From Agrobacterium rosae (GTDB lineage Bacteria; Pseudomonadota; Alphaproteobacteria; Rhizobiales; Rhizobiaceae): DNA of 64,000 bases. The notes beneath the pieces are model-generated. The model saw only the letters and a program-made list of their open reading frames with translations. It did not search any database and was not told the DNA's origin. The stretch is taken from contig NZ_NXEJ01000006.1 in the NCBI RefSeq assembly GCF_002915175.1, positions 318,626 to 382,625 on the forward strand, written 5' to 3'. This document shows positions 1 to 8,449 of the stretch, piece by piece; positions within the stretch are counted from its first letter, which is position 1, and each line of letters starts with the position of its first letter. The position numbers and the translations under genes were made by a program.

Positions 1-83
1 CGACCGCAATGGATTTCGGTTACACCTTCCTCGCCACCGATCCCGATGGACACCGTCTGCGGGTTTACTCGGTCCATGATTGA
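1..83 (+). CDS. VOC/glyoxalase-like protein, C-terminal fragment
   Basis: Only the last 26 codons of a gene entering from the left edge are present, ending in TGA at 81-83. The tail reads DFGYTFLATDPDGHRLRVY followed by SVHD. The pattern F-x-x-x-DPDGHRLRVY is the typical last beta strand of vicinal oxygen chelate (glyoxalase/bleomycin-resistance) proteins, where the metal-binding Glu is often replaced in PhnB-like members. Substrate and start cannot be judged from this fragment. Confidence 0.6.
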   Translation, partial: TAMDFGYTFLATDPDGHRLRVYSVHD

Positions 84-129
84 TTTGCCAGCTTTTGTGG
101 CACCTGAACCAGCCCGCCAACCTTTCTTC

Positions 130-215
130 CGTCATGCTCGGGCCTGTCCCGAGCATCTGCTACGTCGAGTATTTTTCGACGTGATTGGATCCTCGGGACA
201 AGCCCGAGGATGACG
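130..215. repeat. Palindromic intergenic element, family A copy 1
   Basis: An imperfect palindrome of about 86 bp. The outer arms are cgtcatgctcgggcctgtcc and, inverted, the run ending in gcccgaggatgacg. The inner part carries a second hairpin (acgtcgag/cgacgt). Related copies lie at 6675-6758 and 20468-20552. It sits in the convergent gap between the VOC fragment and tam, where it may act as a transcript end. Confidence 0.8.
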
Positions 216-234
216 TGGGAGGTGAACTACGCGC

Positions 235-1005
235 TTACTTCTTGACCGCCACGATGAACAGGCGCGGGAAGCGCAGCAATCGCTGCCTGTCTGCCGCAGG
301 CGGGTATGCGGCGTCGATGCGTTTCAGGTAATCCGCCAGGAAGGCGGCGCGGTTTTCTTCGCCCGCCGCCTCCAGATAGGGGCGAAGGCCGGTGCCTTTG
401 ACCCATTCCACGATCGCTTCCGCGTTGCGCATGGGGTGATTATAGATCGTGTGCCAGATATCGACGCGCGCGGATTTTGCGGACAGTCGTTCGAAATAGG
501 TGGATGGAGAGGGTAGGGGTTTGCGGCGCAGCCTGTTGCCCTCGAATGCTGCCTTCCACGGCCCGGCAGCGCCGGTTTCTTCCATCGCCAAATGTGTCGG
601 CTCACCCAGATTGTCCGGCATCTGCACGGCCAGAACGCCGCCGGGCTTGAGGTGATCCATCAGTGACACGAGAATGTCGAGATGGTTGGGCAGCCACTGG
701 AAAACGGCATTGGCATAGAACAGATCGGCCTTTTGTTTGGGCTTCCATGTGGCGAGATCGGCCTTTTGGAACTCCGTATTCGGCAATCTCAGCCGCGCCT
801 TTTCCAGCATATCGGCGTCGCTATCCACGCCGGTTATGACGTTGACGCCATAGCGCTCGGCCAGAAGTTCGGTGGAATTGGCAGGGCCACAGCCCAGATC
901 GTATCCTGCCGTCAACCGTTCCAGCGGCACTTGCGCCAACAGGTCGCTGGCGGGGCGCGTGCGCTCATTTTCGAATTTCAGATATTGCTGCGCGGACCAG
1001 GCCAT
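235..1005 (-). CDS. tam: Trans-aconitate 2-methyltransferase
   Basis: A 256-residue class I SAM-dependent methyltransferase. The N-terminus [19 protein letters not shown] is characteristic of Tam, which methylates trans-aconitate, a by-product that inhibits aconitase. The SAM-binding motif I is seen as [14 protein letters not shown] (about residues 34-47), followed by an acidic GVDSDADML strand. The later FQWLPNH segment also fits the family. I chose the ATG at 1005-1003 because it has a GGGAG Shine-Dalgarno about 7 nt upstream and matches the family start; an in-frame ATG 11 codons upstream lacks one. Cytoplasmic, and apparently monocistronic. Confidence 0.9.
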   Translation of the reverse strand: MAWSAQQYLKFENERTRPASDLLAQVPLERLTAGYDLGCGPANSTELLAERYGVNVITGVDSDADMLEKARLRLPNTEFQKADLATWKPKQKADLFYANAVFQWLPNHLDILVSLMDHLKPGGVLAVQMPDNLGEPTHLAMEETGAAGPWKAAFEGNRLRRKPLPSPSTYFERLSAKSARVDIWHTIYNHPMRNAEAIVEWVKGTGLRPYLEAAGEENRAAFLADYLKRIDAAYPPAADRQRLLRFPRLFIVAVKK

Positions 1006-1183
1006 GATGCACTCCCTTAAAGGACCGAAACATCGCATGGCAGAACGATGCGGGCCAGAGCCTATCCATCAAAAAACGTTATGGATCAATCGATGCTGGT
1101 TTTGTCGTTGCGCAACAATATCCATCGCCGGGGCCGCTTTTCCGTAACTTTCCATCAATTTCGCAGATCGGTCGAATTTGGTC

Positions 1184-1212
1184 TTGACGCAAAAGGTGCA
1201 GAGGCATTCATT
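1184..1212 (+). promoter_or_regulatory. Candidate sigma-70 promoter of the aminotransferase gene
   Basis: TTGACG at 1184-1189 and TTCATT at 1207-1212 are separated by 17 nt, and lie just upstream of the Shine-Dalgarno and ATG at 1238. The -10 is a weak match, so this is a suggestion only. Confidence 0.3.
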
Positions 1213-1237
1213 CCCGCCATTGCACAAGGAGAATGCC

Positions 1238-2125
1238 ATGTCCGTCGATACAGCACCCCGTTCCCCCACCTGGACCTATGTCGATGGTCAATGGCTTCCC
1301 GGCAACCCGCCGCTGATCGGGCCGACCTCGCATGCCATGTGGCTGGCCTCGACGGTGTTCGATGGCGCACGTTCATTTAACGGTCTGGCACCGGATCTGG
1401 ATTTGCACTGCCAGCGCGTCAACCGCTCCGCTATCAATATGGGCATGAAGCCGACCATGACGCCTGATGAGATCGAGCAGCTTGCGCTGGAAGGTGTCAA
1501 GAAATTTGACGGCAACGTGGCCATCTACATCAAGCCAATGTATTGGGCCGAACACGGCATGCCCGGCAGCGTCGTGGCACCGGATGCCGCATCCACCCGC
1601 TTTGCGCTGTGCCTGTTCGAAGCGCCGATGGATGCGGGCGCGCCGGTTACACTCACCGTCTCCCCCCTGCGTCGCCCGTCGCCGGAAACGGCCATGACGG
1701 ATGCCAAGGCCGGCAGCCTTTACCCCAATAGCGGCCGCGCCATTCTGGAAGCCCGTTCGCGCGGGTTCAACGGCGCACTGATGCTGGATATGAACGGCAA
1801 CGTCGCCGAAACATCCTCGGCCAACGTCTTCATGGTCAAGGACGGCGTCGTCTTCACGCCGGTCCCCAACCGCACCTTCCTCGCCGGTATCACCCGCTCC
1901 CGCGTCATGGGCCTTTTGCGCCAAGCCGGTTTCGACGTGCGCGAAGCAACGCTTTCCGTGCAGGATTTCCGCGAGGCGGATGAGATTTTCTGCTCCGGCA
2001 ACTATTCCAAGGTCTCGCCGGTAACCAAGCTGGATGACCGGGAATTGCAGGCCGGTCCGGTGGCGCGCAAGGCGCTGGATTTGTATATGGAATGGGCGGC
2101 GAGCTTGGGTGCTGAGGCGGAGTGA
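1238..2125 (+). CDS. Class IV aminotransferase (branched-chain amino acid aminotransferase-like)
   Basis: A 295-residue PLP-dependent fold-type IV aminotransferase, the family of IlvE and D-amino-acid aminotransferase. IlvE interconverts Leu/Ile/Val and their keto acids. Visible family features are the TVFDGARSF substrate-loop segment, the Lys of the MTDAKAG segment as the likely PLP Schiff-base residue, the GNVAETSSANVFMVKDG signature, and a C-terminal EIFCSGNYSKVSPV stretch. The start at 1238 has a strong AAGGAGA Shine-Dalgarno 6 nt upstream. A branched-chain preference is inferred from family resemblance; other amino donors are possible. Convergent with argP across a repeat element. Confidence 0.82.
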   Translation: MSVDTAPRSPTWTYVDGQWLPGNPPLIGPTSHAMWLASTVFDGARSFNGLAPDLDLHCQRVNRSAINMGMKPTMTPDEIEQLALEGVKKFDGNVAIYIKPMYWAEHGMPGSVVAPDAASTRFALCLFEAPMDAGAPVTLTVSPLRRPSPETAMTDAKAGSLYPNSGRAILEARSRGFNGALMLDMNGNVAETSSANVFMVKDGVVFTPVPNRTFLAGITRSRVMGLLRQAGFDVREATLSVQDFREADEIFCSGNYSKVSPVTKLDDRELQAGPVARKALDLYMEWAASLGAEAE

Positions 2126-2153
2126 GGCGGGCAAGTCGTGGGGTCGAGTTTGC

Positions 2154-2344
2154 GGCGGAACCCCTCACTTGCGATTTCTAACACTTGAGCTTCGCTCAAG
2201 ATGTTGAAATCGCTTTCTCTCCCACAAGGGGAGAGATAAAATGCCGCGCCGCCGCAGGTTACCTCTCCCCCTGTGGGAGAGGACAGAAAATCACGATCTT
2301 AGCTGAAAGCTAAGTCGTAGATTTTCTAGGTGAGGGGTTCCGCC
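2154..2344. repeat. Mosaic palindromic element, family D
   Basis: A 191-bp element bounded by perfect 15-bp inverted arms (GGCGGAACCCCTCAC at 2154-2168 and GTGAGGGGTTCCGCC at 2330-2344). Inside are three further hairpins: a CTTGAGC/GCTCAAG stem, a pair of CTCTCCC/GGGAGAG arms near 2216-2282, and a CTTAGCT/AGCTAAG stem. It fills the convergent gap between the aminotransferase and argP. No coding potential is seen. Confidence 0.8.
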
Positions 2345-2357
2345 CCTCGCTCCAACC

Positions 2358-3260
2358 TCAACCCTGCACCAACACCCCCCGCGCCACATCCACCACCGCC
2401 TGCGTCAACGGCTTCAACCTCTCCGCAGCCAGTCTATTCACCTGCCAGTACAGCGGAATATCCAGCGGCGTCTCCGCCACCAGTTCCACCAGATCACGCG
2501 ATGCCAGATGATCCCGAACCAGCATTTCAGGGTTCATGCCCCAGCCCATGCCCAGCAGGGCAGCATCGACAAAGCTCTGCGTGGAGGGAAGCCAGTGGGT
2601 GGGGTGGACCACCGGTGCGCCGAAGACCTTCGACACCCATTGATGTTGCAGCCGGTCTTTCTGGTTGAAGGTCAGCGCCGGTGCCTGCGAAAGCCGCGCT
2701 TCGGTCACGCCGCCGCCGAAATAGCGGGCCATGAAATCGGGGCTGGCCGTGGCGTGGTATCGGAGGGAACCGAGTGGCGTGACGCGGCAACCCGGCACCG
2801 GTTTTTCCAGGCTGGTGACGGCGGCCAGAACCCGGCCACGTTGCAGCCAGTCCGCCGTGTGGTCCTGATCGTCCACGGCGATGTTCATCAGATAGTTCGA
2901 GCCAGTCGAAAAGCCGGATATGGCCTTCAGAAACCATGTGCCGAGGCTATCGGCGTTGGTCGCTATATGCAGCGTCACTTTCTCGCCCGGTTGGTTCGGC
3001 GCCAGAAGCGCTGGCAGTTGCCCGAACAGCTCGTTTTCCAGCATGCCCACATGCTCCATGTGGCGGCACACCCATTCGCCTTTTTCGGTCGCGGTACAGG
3101 GGTTGCCGCGCAGAATGAGCACGGTGCCAAGCCGTTCTTCCAGCTGTTTGACCCGCTGGGAAATTGCAGACGGCGTCACATGCAAGGCGAGCGCCGCCTT
3201 TTCAAAGCTGCCAGTCTGCACCACCATGGACACTGCACGAAGCGCTGCATAATCGAGCAT
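2358..3260 (-). CDS. argP: LysR family regulator ArgP (IciA)
   Basis: A 300-residue LysR-type regulator. The N-terminal winged HTH runs over about residues 1-60 (LRAVSMVVQTGSFEKAALAL, then HVTPSAISQRVKQLEERLG), followed by the effector-binding domain. The sequence and its divergent pairing with a LysE/ArgO exporter identify it as ArgP, which senses arginine and lysine and activates basic amino acid export. An IR of 8-bp arms in the shared intergenic region (3275-3306) is a likely binding site. The start at 3260 is preceded by purine-rich AAGGCAGG. Confidence 0.9.
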   Translation of the reverse strand: MLDYAALRAVSMVVQTGSFEKAALALHVTPSAISQRVKQLEERLGTVLILRGNPCTATEKGEWVCRHMEHVGMLENELFGQLPALLAPNQPGEKVTLHIATNADSLGTWFLKAISGFSTGSNYLMNIAVDDQDHTADWLQRGRVLAAVTSLEKPVPGCRVTPLGSLRYHATASPDFMARYFGGGVTEARLSQAPALTFNQKDRLQHQWVSKVFGAPVVHPTHWLPSTQSFVDAALLGMGWGMNPEMLVRDHLASRDLVELVAETPLDIPLYWQVNRLAAERLKPLTQAVVDVARGVLVQG

Positions 3261-3274
3261 GAAATTAGCCTGCC

Positions 3275-3306
3275 TTAATCCACCTAAGAAACCTTAACTG
3301 GATTAA
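3275..3306. promoter_or_regulatory. Candidate ArgP operator between argP and lysE
   Basis: Perfect inverted arms TTAATCCA (3275-3282) and TGGATTAA (3299-3306) with a 16-nt spacer lie in the 90-bp divergent intergenic region. Placement and symmetry suit a LysR-family tetramer site. The assignment to ArgP is by position only. Confidence 0.45.
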
Positions 3307-3350
3307 CGTGAATGGCACACCTATGCCAAGCTTGAAACAAGGGCAGGGCT

Positions 3351-3959
3351 ATGGATTTTTCGACCTATATGACGGGCTTGACGATGGGGCTGACGCTGAT
3401 CGTCGCCATCGGCGCGCAGAACGCCTTCGTGCTGCGACAGGGGCTGCGGGGCGAACATGTGTTTGCTGTTGTGCTGGCCTGCGCCGTGTCGGATGCGATC
3501 TTGATTACCGTTGGCATTACTGCCTTTCGCCAGATCGCCGCCGTCCTTCCCGCACTGGAACCGGCCATGCGCTATGCCGGTGCAGCCTTTCTGTTCTGGT
3601 ATGGCGCAAAAAGCCTGCAATCGGCGCTTGGTGCTTCGAATGTTCTCGTTGCCGCATCCGGTACCGTGACCTCTCTCGGCTCGACACTCGCCACTTGTCT
3701 CGTGCTGACATGGCTCAACCCGCATGTCTATTTGGATACGGTGGTTCTGCTCGGCACCATCTCCACACAGTTTCCGGGGTCGGAAAAAGCGTTTTGGGCT
3801 GGTGCCGTCACCTCATCCTTCCTGTTCTTCTTCTCCCTTGGTTACGGCGCGCGCTGGCTGCGCCCGATCTTCGCCAATCCTCAAAGCTGGCGCATACTTG
3901 AAGGCGTCATCGCGCTCACCATGTGGCTGATTGCCATCAAACTGTTGACCGGTGGGTGA
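3351..3959 (+). CDS. lysE: LysE/ArgO family basic amino acid exporter
   Basis: A 202-residue inner-membrane protein with about six hydrophobic segments and the LysE-family signature IGAQNAFVLRQGLRGEHV near the N-terminus. It is expected to export L-lysine and/or L-arginine when cytoplasmic pools are high. The divergent argP gene supports this role. The start at 3351 has AGGGCAGGG upstream. Its last 23 bases overlap the 3' end of the convergent LysR gene, so transcription from either side could interfere. Confidence 0.9.
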   Translation: MDFSTYMTGLTMGLTLIVAIGAQNAFVLRQGLRGEHVFAVVLACAVSDAILITVGITAFRQIAAVLPALEPAMRYAGAAFLFWYGAKSLQSALGASNVLVAASGTVTSLGSTLATCLVLTWLNPHVYLDTVVLLGTISTQFPGSEKAFWAGAVTSSFLFFFSLGYGARWLRPIFANPQSWRILEGVIALTMWLIAIKLLTGG

Positions 3960-4824
3960 GAATGGCTGAAAGCGCCCGCAAGGGCGCGGTCATATGTTTG
4001 TCGCGCCGGAGGCCAAGTGCCAGCTTGCGTTCAAGCTTGGGAGATAGAGAGCGGATCGTCAGCGGCGAAGATGTCGCCTCATCCCGTATAGCCATGGCTG
4101 GGACGATAGCCACGCCCAGCCCCGCTTGTGAAAGCTTCTTCAAGGCTTCGACGCTGCCCAGTTCCATCACCGGCTGTATCCGCTTGCCGCCCGCCTTCAA
4201 CCACTCATCCACCAGCCGTCTCGTATTGCCGCCTTCATAAAGCAACAGCGGCTGAGCAGAGAGACACTCCGCGGTGATCTCTCCTGCTGGCAGTGTGGCA
4301 TCTGGCGGAAAGATCGCAACCAGCTCTTCACAGTGGATATCGCGCAGTTCGATGCTGCGCCCGGTAGCGGGCAGAGTCACGATGGCCGCGTCGATCATAT
4401 TGTCTTCCAGATGCCGCAGAATGTCCGGCGTGTTGCCGGTCTGAACCTTGATCTCGATATGGGGCATGGCGTGGCGGATTTGGCCCAGAATGGCAGGCAG
4501 AAAATAGATTAGCGCCGTCGCACCGGTGCCGATCCGCAACCGACCGGCAGCGCCGCTGCGGTGCGGGGCCACCGCCTCCATGGCTTGTGCGACATCCTCC
4601 GCAATCCGCCGTGCATAGACCAGCAGATCGCGTCCTGCCGGGGTCGGCTGTGCCCGCCGCCCCACGCGCTCCACCAGCCGGGTGCCCAACTGTTTCTCCA
4701 GCAGACGAATATGCAGGCTGATCGCGGGCTGGGTTACGCCCGCCTTTTGCGCCGCGGCGGAAAAACTGCCGAGATCGGCCACATCAATGAAGCTGCGCAG
4801 CTGCTTGAGATCGAAATCTATCAC
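3937..4824 (-). CDS. LysR family transcriptional regulator
   Basis: A LysR-type regulator of 295 residues. The HTH is LRSFIDVADLGSFSAAAQKA followed by GVTQPAISLHIRLLEKQLG; a periplasmic-binding-protein-like effector domain follows. I prefer the GTG start at 4824, giving a product beginning (M)IDFDLKQLRSF, because AAGGGA lies about 7 nt upstream. An ATG at 4848 would add eight residues but has no ribosome site and would place the inverted repeat at 4835-4851 inside the gene. It is divergent from the GNAT gene at 4920, the obvious candidate target. Effector unknown. The 3' end overlaps lysE by 23 bp. Confidence 0.85.
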   Translation of the reverse strand: MIDFDLKQLRSFIDVADLGSFSAAAQKAGVTQPAISLHIRLLEKQLGTRLVERVGRRAQPTPAGRDLLVYARRIAEDVAQAMEAVAPHRSGAAGRLRIGTGATALIYFLPAILGQIRHAMPHIEIKVQTGNTPDILRHLEDNMIDAAIVTLPATGRSIELRDIHCEELVAIFPPDATLPAGEITAECLSAQPLLLYEGGNTRRLVDEWLKAGGKRIQPVMELGSVEALKKLSQAGLGVAIVPAMAIRDEATSSPLTIRSLSPKLERKLALGLRRDKHMTAPLRALSAILTHRSTV

Positions 4825-4834
4825 CAAAGAATCC

Positions 4835-4851
4835 CTTATGGTTTGCATAAG
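4835..4851. promoter_or_regulatory. Perfect inverted repeat, candidate LysR box
   Basis: CTTATG-GTTTG-CATAAG (4835-4851) contains the T-N11-A layout of LysR boxes. It lies 11 bp upstream of the preferred GTG start of the LysR gene and about 70 bp upstream of the divergent acetyltransferase. It fits an autoregulatory and divergent-control site. Confidence 0.5.
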
Positions 4852-4919
4852 ATGGATAATCTTTATTTTGGTTTCCGTCTGGTGCAAACTGTGCGCAGAG
4901 AATTTTCCAGGACATTGAA

Positions 4920-5474
4920 ATGCATTCCCAGCCAAAACCAACTGTTACCATTCGCCCGTGCGAAGAGGGCGATATCGCTGCCATTACCGAGATTTACCGC
5001 CATGCGGTGCTGCACGGCACGGCCAGTTTCGAAATCGAGCCGCCATCCGTCGATACAATGGTGGAGCGCAGGCGCGCTTTGGTTGCGGGCGGCTTTCCTT
5101 ATATAGTGGCGGAAGTCGAGGGCGCGGTTGCGGGCTATGCCTATGCCGGAGCCCACCGCGCCCGCCCGGCCTATGGCGCGACTGTCGAGGATTCCATCTA
5201 TGTCGATCCTGAGCGTAAGGGCCTCGGCATCGGCAAGGCGCTGCTGCTGGCCCTGATCGAAGACGCGACCGCGCGTGGCTTTCGGCAGATGGTTGCCGTT
5301 GTCGGCGACTCGGACAACGTTGCCTCCGTCGGCGTCCACCGCGCAGCCGGTTTTGAAATGACAGGCACCCTGAAATCCGTTGGCTGGAAGCACGGGCGAT
5401 GGCTGGATATCGTGCTGATGCAGCGCCCGCTGGGCGAGGCGGACACGACCCCACGTTTTAAGCCAGAAATATAG
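4920..5474 (+). CDS. GNAT N-acetyltransferase, phosphinothricin acetyltransferase-like
   Basis: A 184-residue GNAT enzyme of the Pat/Bar/YncA type. These transfer acetyl from acetyl-CoA to the amino group of phosphinothricin, methionine sulfone/sulfoximine or related amino acids. Typical features are EIYRHAVLHGTASFEIEPPS near the N-terminus, YVDPERKGLGIGKAL as the acetyl-CoA binding motif A (about residues 97-112), and the family-specific end GTLKSVGWKHGRWLDIVLMQ. Start supported by AGGA 7 nt upstream. Likely regulated by the divergent LysR. A paralogue lies at 28507-29010. Confidence 0.87.
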   Translation: MHSQPKPTVTIRPCEEGDIAAITEIYRHAVLHGTASFEIEPPSVDTMVERRRALVAGGFPYIVAEVEGAVAGYAYAGAHRARPAYGATVEDSIYVDPERKGLGIGKALLLALIEDATARGFRQMVAVVGDSDNVASVGVHRAAGFEMTGTLKSVGWKHGRWLDIVLMQRPLGEADTTPRFKPEI

Positions 5475-5477
5475 GGC

Positions 5478-5810
5478 TCACCGCGCCGCAGAACCGGGGA
5501 TGTCGATTTTCACTGCGTCCTGCGGCAACTCTCCGCTGATTTCGACGGTTTTGGTCGTCTTGTCGAAAACGCAGACATGGCTGATCTCGGTCGCGGTTCC
5601 CTTGGCTTTGCCGGTGATGATGGCAAGGCCGTAGCTCTGGCTGCCGAAGGGGTCGACGACGATCTTCGGCTTCTCGATATTGCCCTCCACCGCGCCAAGA
5701 CACCGCGCTTGAACCTCCGCCGAAAACGCCTTCCACGCATCGTCTGAAGATGCGGCGGCTGGCAGGGCGAAAAGGCTTGCGATGCAGGCGGTGAGAAACT
5801 GTCGTTTCAC
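5478..5810 (-). CDS. Small exported hypothetical protein
   Basis: A 110-residue protein with a clear N-terminal signal peptide (KRQFLTACIASLFALPAAAS, cleavage likely after AAA/AS near residue 19-20). The mature part has two cysteines (ARCLGAVEG and SHVCVFD) that could form a disulfide in the periplasm. I do not recognise the family. No ATG begins this reading; the GTG at 5810-5808 has GGAAGGA about 8 nt upstream and is the best start. Convergent with the GNAT gene with only 3 bp between stops. Confidence 0.75.
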   Translation of the reverse strand: MKRQFLTACIASLFALPAAASSDDAWKAFSAEVQARCLGAVEGNIEKPKIVVDPFGSQSYGLAIITGKAKGTATEISHVCVFDKTTKTVEISGELPQDAVKIDIPGSAAR

Positions 5811-6034
5811 GGTAATATCCTTCCTATAGGTTCCCTCAGAAAAGCGAACGGATTTTCTGGAATCGGTACGCCAGCCTTGGCACGAAAAGTGTTTTTCCAA
5901 GGGCGGCGGGAAGAATTTTCTCTTTTGCTGGAACATTTTAACATTTAGCAGGTTGCCTCTCATCACGTCCGCTCTTATGGTCCGGGCACAGGTTTCAAGG
6001 AGCGGCCCTGCCGCTGCAACAAGGAGTAAACACC

Positions 6035-6637
6035 ATGGCCTTCGAACTTCCCGCACTGCCTTACGATTACGATGCGCTGGCACCTTACATGTCGCGCGAA
6101 ACGCTCGAGTTTCACCACGACAAGCACCACAAAGCCTATGTCGACAACGGCAACAAGCTTGCTGCCGAAGCTGGTCTTGCGGACCTTTCCCTGGAAGAAG
6201 TCGTCAAGAAGTCCTTCGGTACCAATGCTGGCCTGTTCAACAACGCGGCTCAGCATTACAACCACGTCCACTTCTGGAAGTGGCTGAAGAAGGACGGCGG
6301 CGGCAACAAGCTGCCGGGCAAGCTGGAGCAGGCATTCGCGTCTGATCTGGGCGGCTACGACAAGTTCAAGGCCGATTTCATCGCCGCTGGCACCACACAG
6401 TTCGGCTCCGGCTGGGCATGGGTTTCCGTGAAAGATGGCAAGCTCGAAATCTCAAAGACACCAAACGGTGAAAACCCGCTGGTTCACGGCGCAGAGCCAA
6501 TCCTCGGCGTCGACGTATGGGAACACTCCTACTACATCGACTACCGCAACCTGCGTCCAAAGTACCTCGAAGCTTTCGTCGATAATCTCATCAACTGGGA
6601 TTACGTTCTGGAGCGCTACGAAGCTGCTGCCAAGTAA
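6035..6637 (+). CDS. sodB: Superoxide dismutase, Fe type
   Basis: A 200-residue cytoplasmic Fe/Mn superoxide dismutase that dismutates superoxide to oxygen and hydrogen peroxide. Metal ligands are visible as the His of ETLEFHHDKHH near residue 27, the His of NNAAQHYNHVHFW near residue 74, and the Asp and His of DVWEHSYYIDY near residue 160. The AAQ before the second ligand helix matches the Fe-type active-site Gln position; Mn enzymes usually carry it after FGSGW instead. No signal peptide. AAGGAG lies 9 nt before the ATG. Followed by a repeat element and a strong terminator. Confidence 0.95.
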   Translation: MAFELPALPYDYDALAPYMSRETLEFHHDKHHKAYVDNGNKLAAEAGLADLSLEEVVKKSFGTNAGLFNNAAQHYNHVHFWKWLKKDGGGNKLPGKLEQAFASDLGGYDKFKADFIAAGTTQFGSGWAWVSVKDGKLEISKTPNGENPLVHGAEPILGVDVWEHSYYIDYRNLRPKYLEAFVDNLINWDYVLERYEAAAK

Positions 6638-6674
6638 GGTTTGAGCGATTTGACGTTTGCTCGTCGCGCTCCAA

Positions 6675-6758
6675 CGTCATCCTCGGGCTTGTCCCGAGGA
6701 TCTAACGAACCACAACCTTCAACGTGGTCAGATCCTTGGGACAAGCCCAAGGATGACG
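6675..6758. repeat. Palindromic intergenic element, family A copy 2
   Basis: An 84-bp near-palindrome with outer arms starting cgtcatcctcgggcttgtcc and ending in ...caaggatgacg. It has the same arms as the copies at 130-215 and 20468-20552, and is located directly downstream of sodB. Confidence 0.85.
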
Positions 6759-6789
6759 AAAGAGAGAGATGAGACTCGTTTATCAGTAG

Positions 6790-6820
6790 CACCCGGCCTC
6801 AGCGCCGGGTGTTTTCGTTT
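6790..6820 (+). terminator. Intrinsic terminator downstream of sodB
   Basis: The stem CACCCGGC/GCCGGGTG (6790-6797 and 6804-6811) is followed by TTTTCGTTTT. Confidence 0.85.
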
Positions 6821-6908
6821 TGCCCTTGACGCCCCGGCTCAAGGCCAGAAATGACAACGAAGCGTTTTGTCACATGGCTGTCATCGCCCCGTCCTATGCG
6901 GGGGCATC

Positions 6909-7796
6909 ATGACAGAAAAAACCGCACCGCTTTTCTCCTTCGGCATCATCGCCGATCCGCAATATGCCGATGTCGCGCCGCGCCCGGAAATGAAACGTTA
7001 TTATGCGCATAGCCCGCAAAAGCTGGATGCGGCGATCGCTACGTTCAATGCTGAAAATCTGGCTTTCGTCGTCACGCTGGGTGATGTCATCGACCATGGT
7101 TGGGAAAACTTCGACACCATCCTCAAATGCTACGAGAAGCTCAGGCATCGCAGCATCATGCTGCCGGGAAATCACGATTTCGCTGTTGCACCAGAGCGCT
7201 TAGCAGACGTCCATGTGCGTCTCGGCATGCCGTCGCCATGGTATGATTTTGCGATTGGGCGCTTCCGTTTCTTAGTGCTTGACGGCAGCGATGTCAGCCT
7301 GTTTGCCCCACCTCACGGCGACCCGCGTCGGGAGCTGGCCGAGCAAAGGCTGAACGCTTTGAAAGAAGCGGCTGCCATCAATGCTCAAGACTGGAACGGC
7401 TCTTTCAGCGACGCGCAGGTAAAATGGCTTGCCGAAACTCTGGATGCAGCAGATGCGGCGGGCGAGAGCGCCATCATTTTCTGCCACTATCCGCTTTATC
7501 CTGATAATGCACATAATATGTGGGACGCGCCGCAAACCTTGGCTTTGCTCGGCACTCACCACAGCGCCAAGGCCTGGTTTTGCGGCCACAATCACGTCGG
7601 TAATTACGGGCTGCTGGGTCAGACGCATTTCGTGAACGTCAAAGGCATGGTCGACACATTGGACGAAAACACTTTTGCCATTGCCGATATGTTTGAAGAT
7701 CGCATCGAAATTCGTGGTTTTGGCCGGGAAGAGAGCCGCTTATTGCTTCTCTCAGCGTCGGCAGACCTGCAGCAGCCAGCGGCGGCGCGGCGATAA
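6909..7796 (+). CDS. Metallophosphoesterase, ADP-ribose/CDP-alcohol diphosphatase-like
   Basis: A 295-residue calcineurin-like phosphoesterase. The motif order is complete: FGIIADPQYAD (about residues 11-21, with Gln in place of the usual His, as in the Mn-dependent ADPRM group), GDVIDHG, LPGNHD, FCHYPLYP and FCGHNHVGNYG. ADPRM-type enzymes hydrolyse ADP-ribose, CDP-choline or CDP-glycerol; which of these is used here cannot be told. The ATG at 6909 gives the correct family start; an ATG 14 codons upstream would add an unrelated extension. Flanked by a terminator upstream, so probably transcribed alone. Confidence 0.82.
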   Translation: MTEKTAPLFSFGIIADPQYADVAPRPEMKRYYAHSPQKLDAAIATFNAENLAFVVTLGDVIDHGWENFDTILKCYEKLRHRSIMLPGNHDFAVAPERLADVHVRLGMPSPWYDFAIGRFRFLVLDGSDVSLFAPPHGDPRRELAEQRLNALKEAAAINAQDWNGSFSDAQVKWLAETLDAADAAGESAIIFCHYPLYPDNAHNMWDAPQTLALLGTHHSAKAWFCGHNHVGNYGLLGQTHFVNVKGMVDTLDENTFAIADMFEDRIEIRGFGREESRLLLLSASADLQQPAAARR

Positions 7797-8002
7797 AAGC
7801 AGACTACCAAAGGCGACTTTATATGCCTGATTTCGCCTTAGAAATCACCGGAATGTGACTTCTTTTTGCCATGTGAAACGGGCATCTTCTTTCATGTTCG
7901 TTCCTGCATGTCGGGCGGGTGGGACGCTGTTTTGCGACGATGACATGCGAGAACACCAGAATAGACACCCCTCCGGCGCGCCGGTTTCAGGAGAGAGAAA
8001 CG

Positions 8003-8434
8003 ATGAAGCTTAGAACCATTGCCGCTTCCATAATGATAGGCTGTCTTTGCGCCGGTGCGGTTTCCGCAGCCGGCGAGGTCGAAAAGCGCGAAGGCTTGAT
8101 GAAGGGTATCGGCGGTGCCATGGGTGCGCTCGGTGCCATCGCCAAGGGTGAAAAGCCGTACGACGCCGCTGCCGTCAAGACCGCCGTCACCACCATCAGC
8201 GCCAACGCCAAGGCTTTCCCTGACCAGTTCCCCGCCGGTTCTGAAGGCGGCGCTGCGTCTCCGGCCATCTGGCAGAACTTTGCAGACTTCAAGGCGAAGT
8301 CCGAAAAGCTCGGTACAGATGCCGACACGGTTTTGGCGCAACTGCCGACGGATCAGGCCAGCGTCGGTGCTGCCTTGAAGACACTGGGCGCGGATTGCAG
8401 CAGCTGCCATCAGGCTTATCGCGTCAAGAAGTAA
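8003..8434 (+). CDS. Cytochrome c556-like (cytochrome c' family)
   Basis: A 143-residue exported protein. Signal peptide over about residues 1-22 (KLRTIAASIMIGCLCAGAVSAA), then a four-helix-bundle-type cytochrome c' domain with the haem-attachment CSSCH near the C-terminus (DCSSCHQAYRVKK), the placement typical of c'/c556. Probably a periplasmic monohaem protein; the function in electron transfer or NO binding is unknown. GGAGAG precedes the ATG. Ends with a strong terminator at 8450 before the diheme cytochrome gene. Confidence 0.88.
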   Translation: MKLRTIAASIMIGCLCAGAVSAAGEVEKREGLMKGIGGAMGALGAIAKGEKPYDAAAVKTAVTTISANAKAFPDQFPAGSEGGAASPAIWQNFADFKAKSEKLGTDADTVLAQLPTDQASVGAALKTLGADCSSCHQAYRVKK

Positions 8435-8449
8435 CATGACAAATGTGAT

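Noticed and set aside
130-215. Possible CRISPR repeats from the recurring cgtcatcctcgggcttgtcc string
   Set aside because: Copies are inverted pairs scattered many kb apart, not regularly spaced direct repeats, and no cas gene is present.
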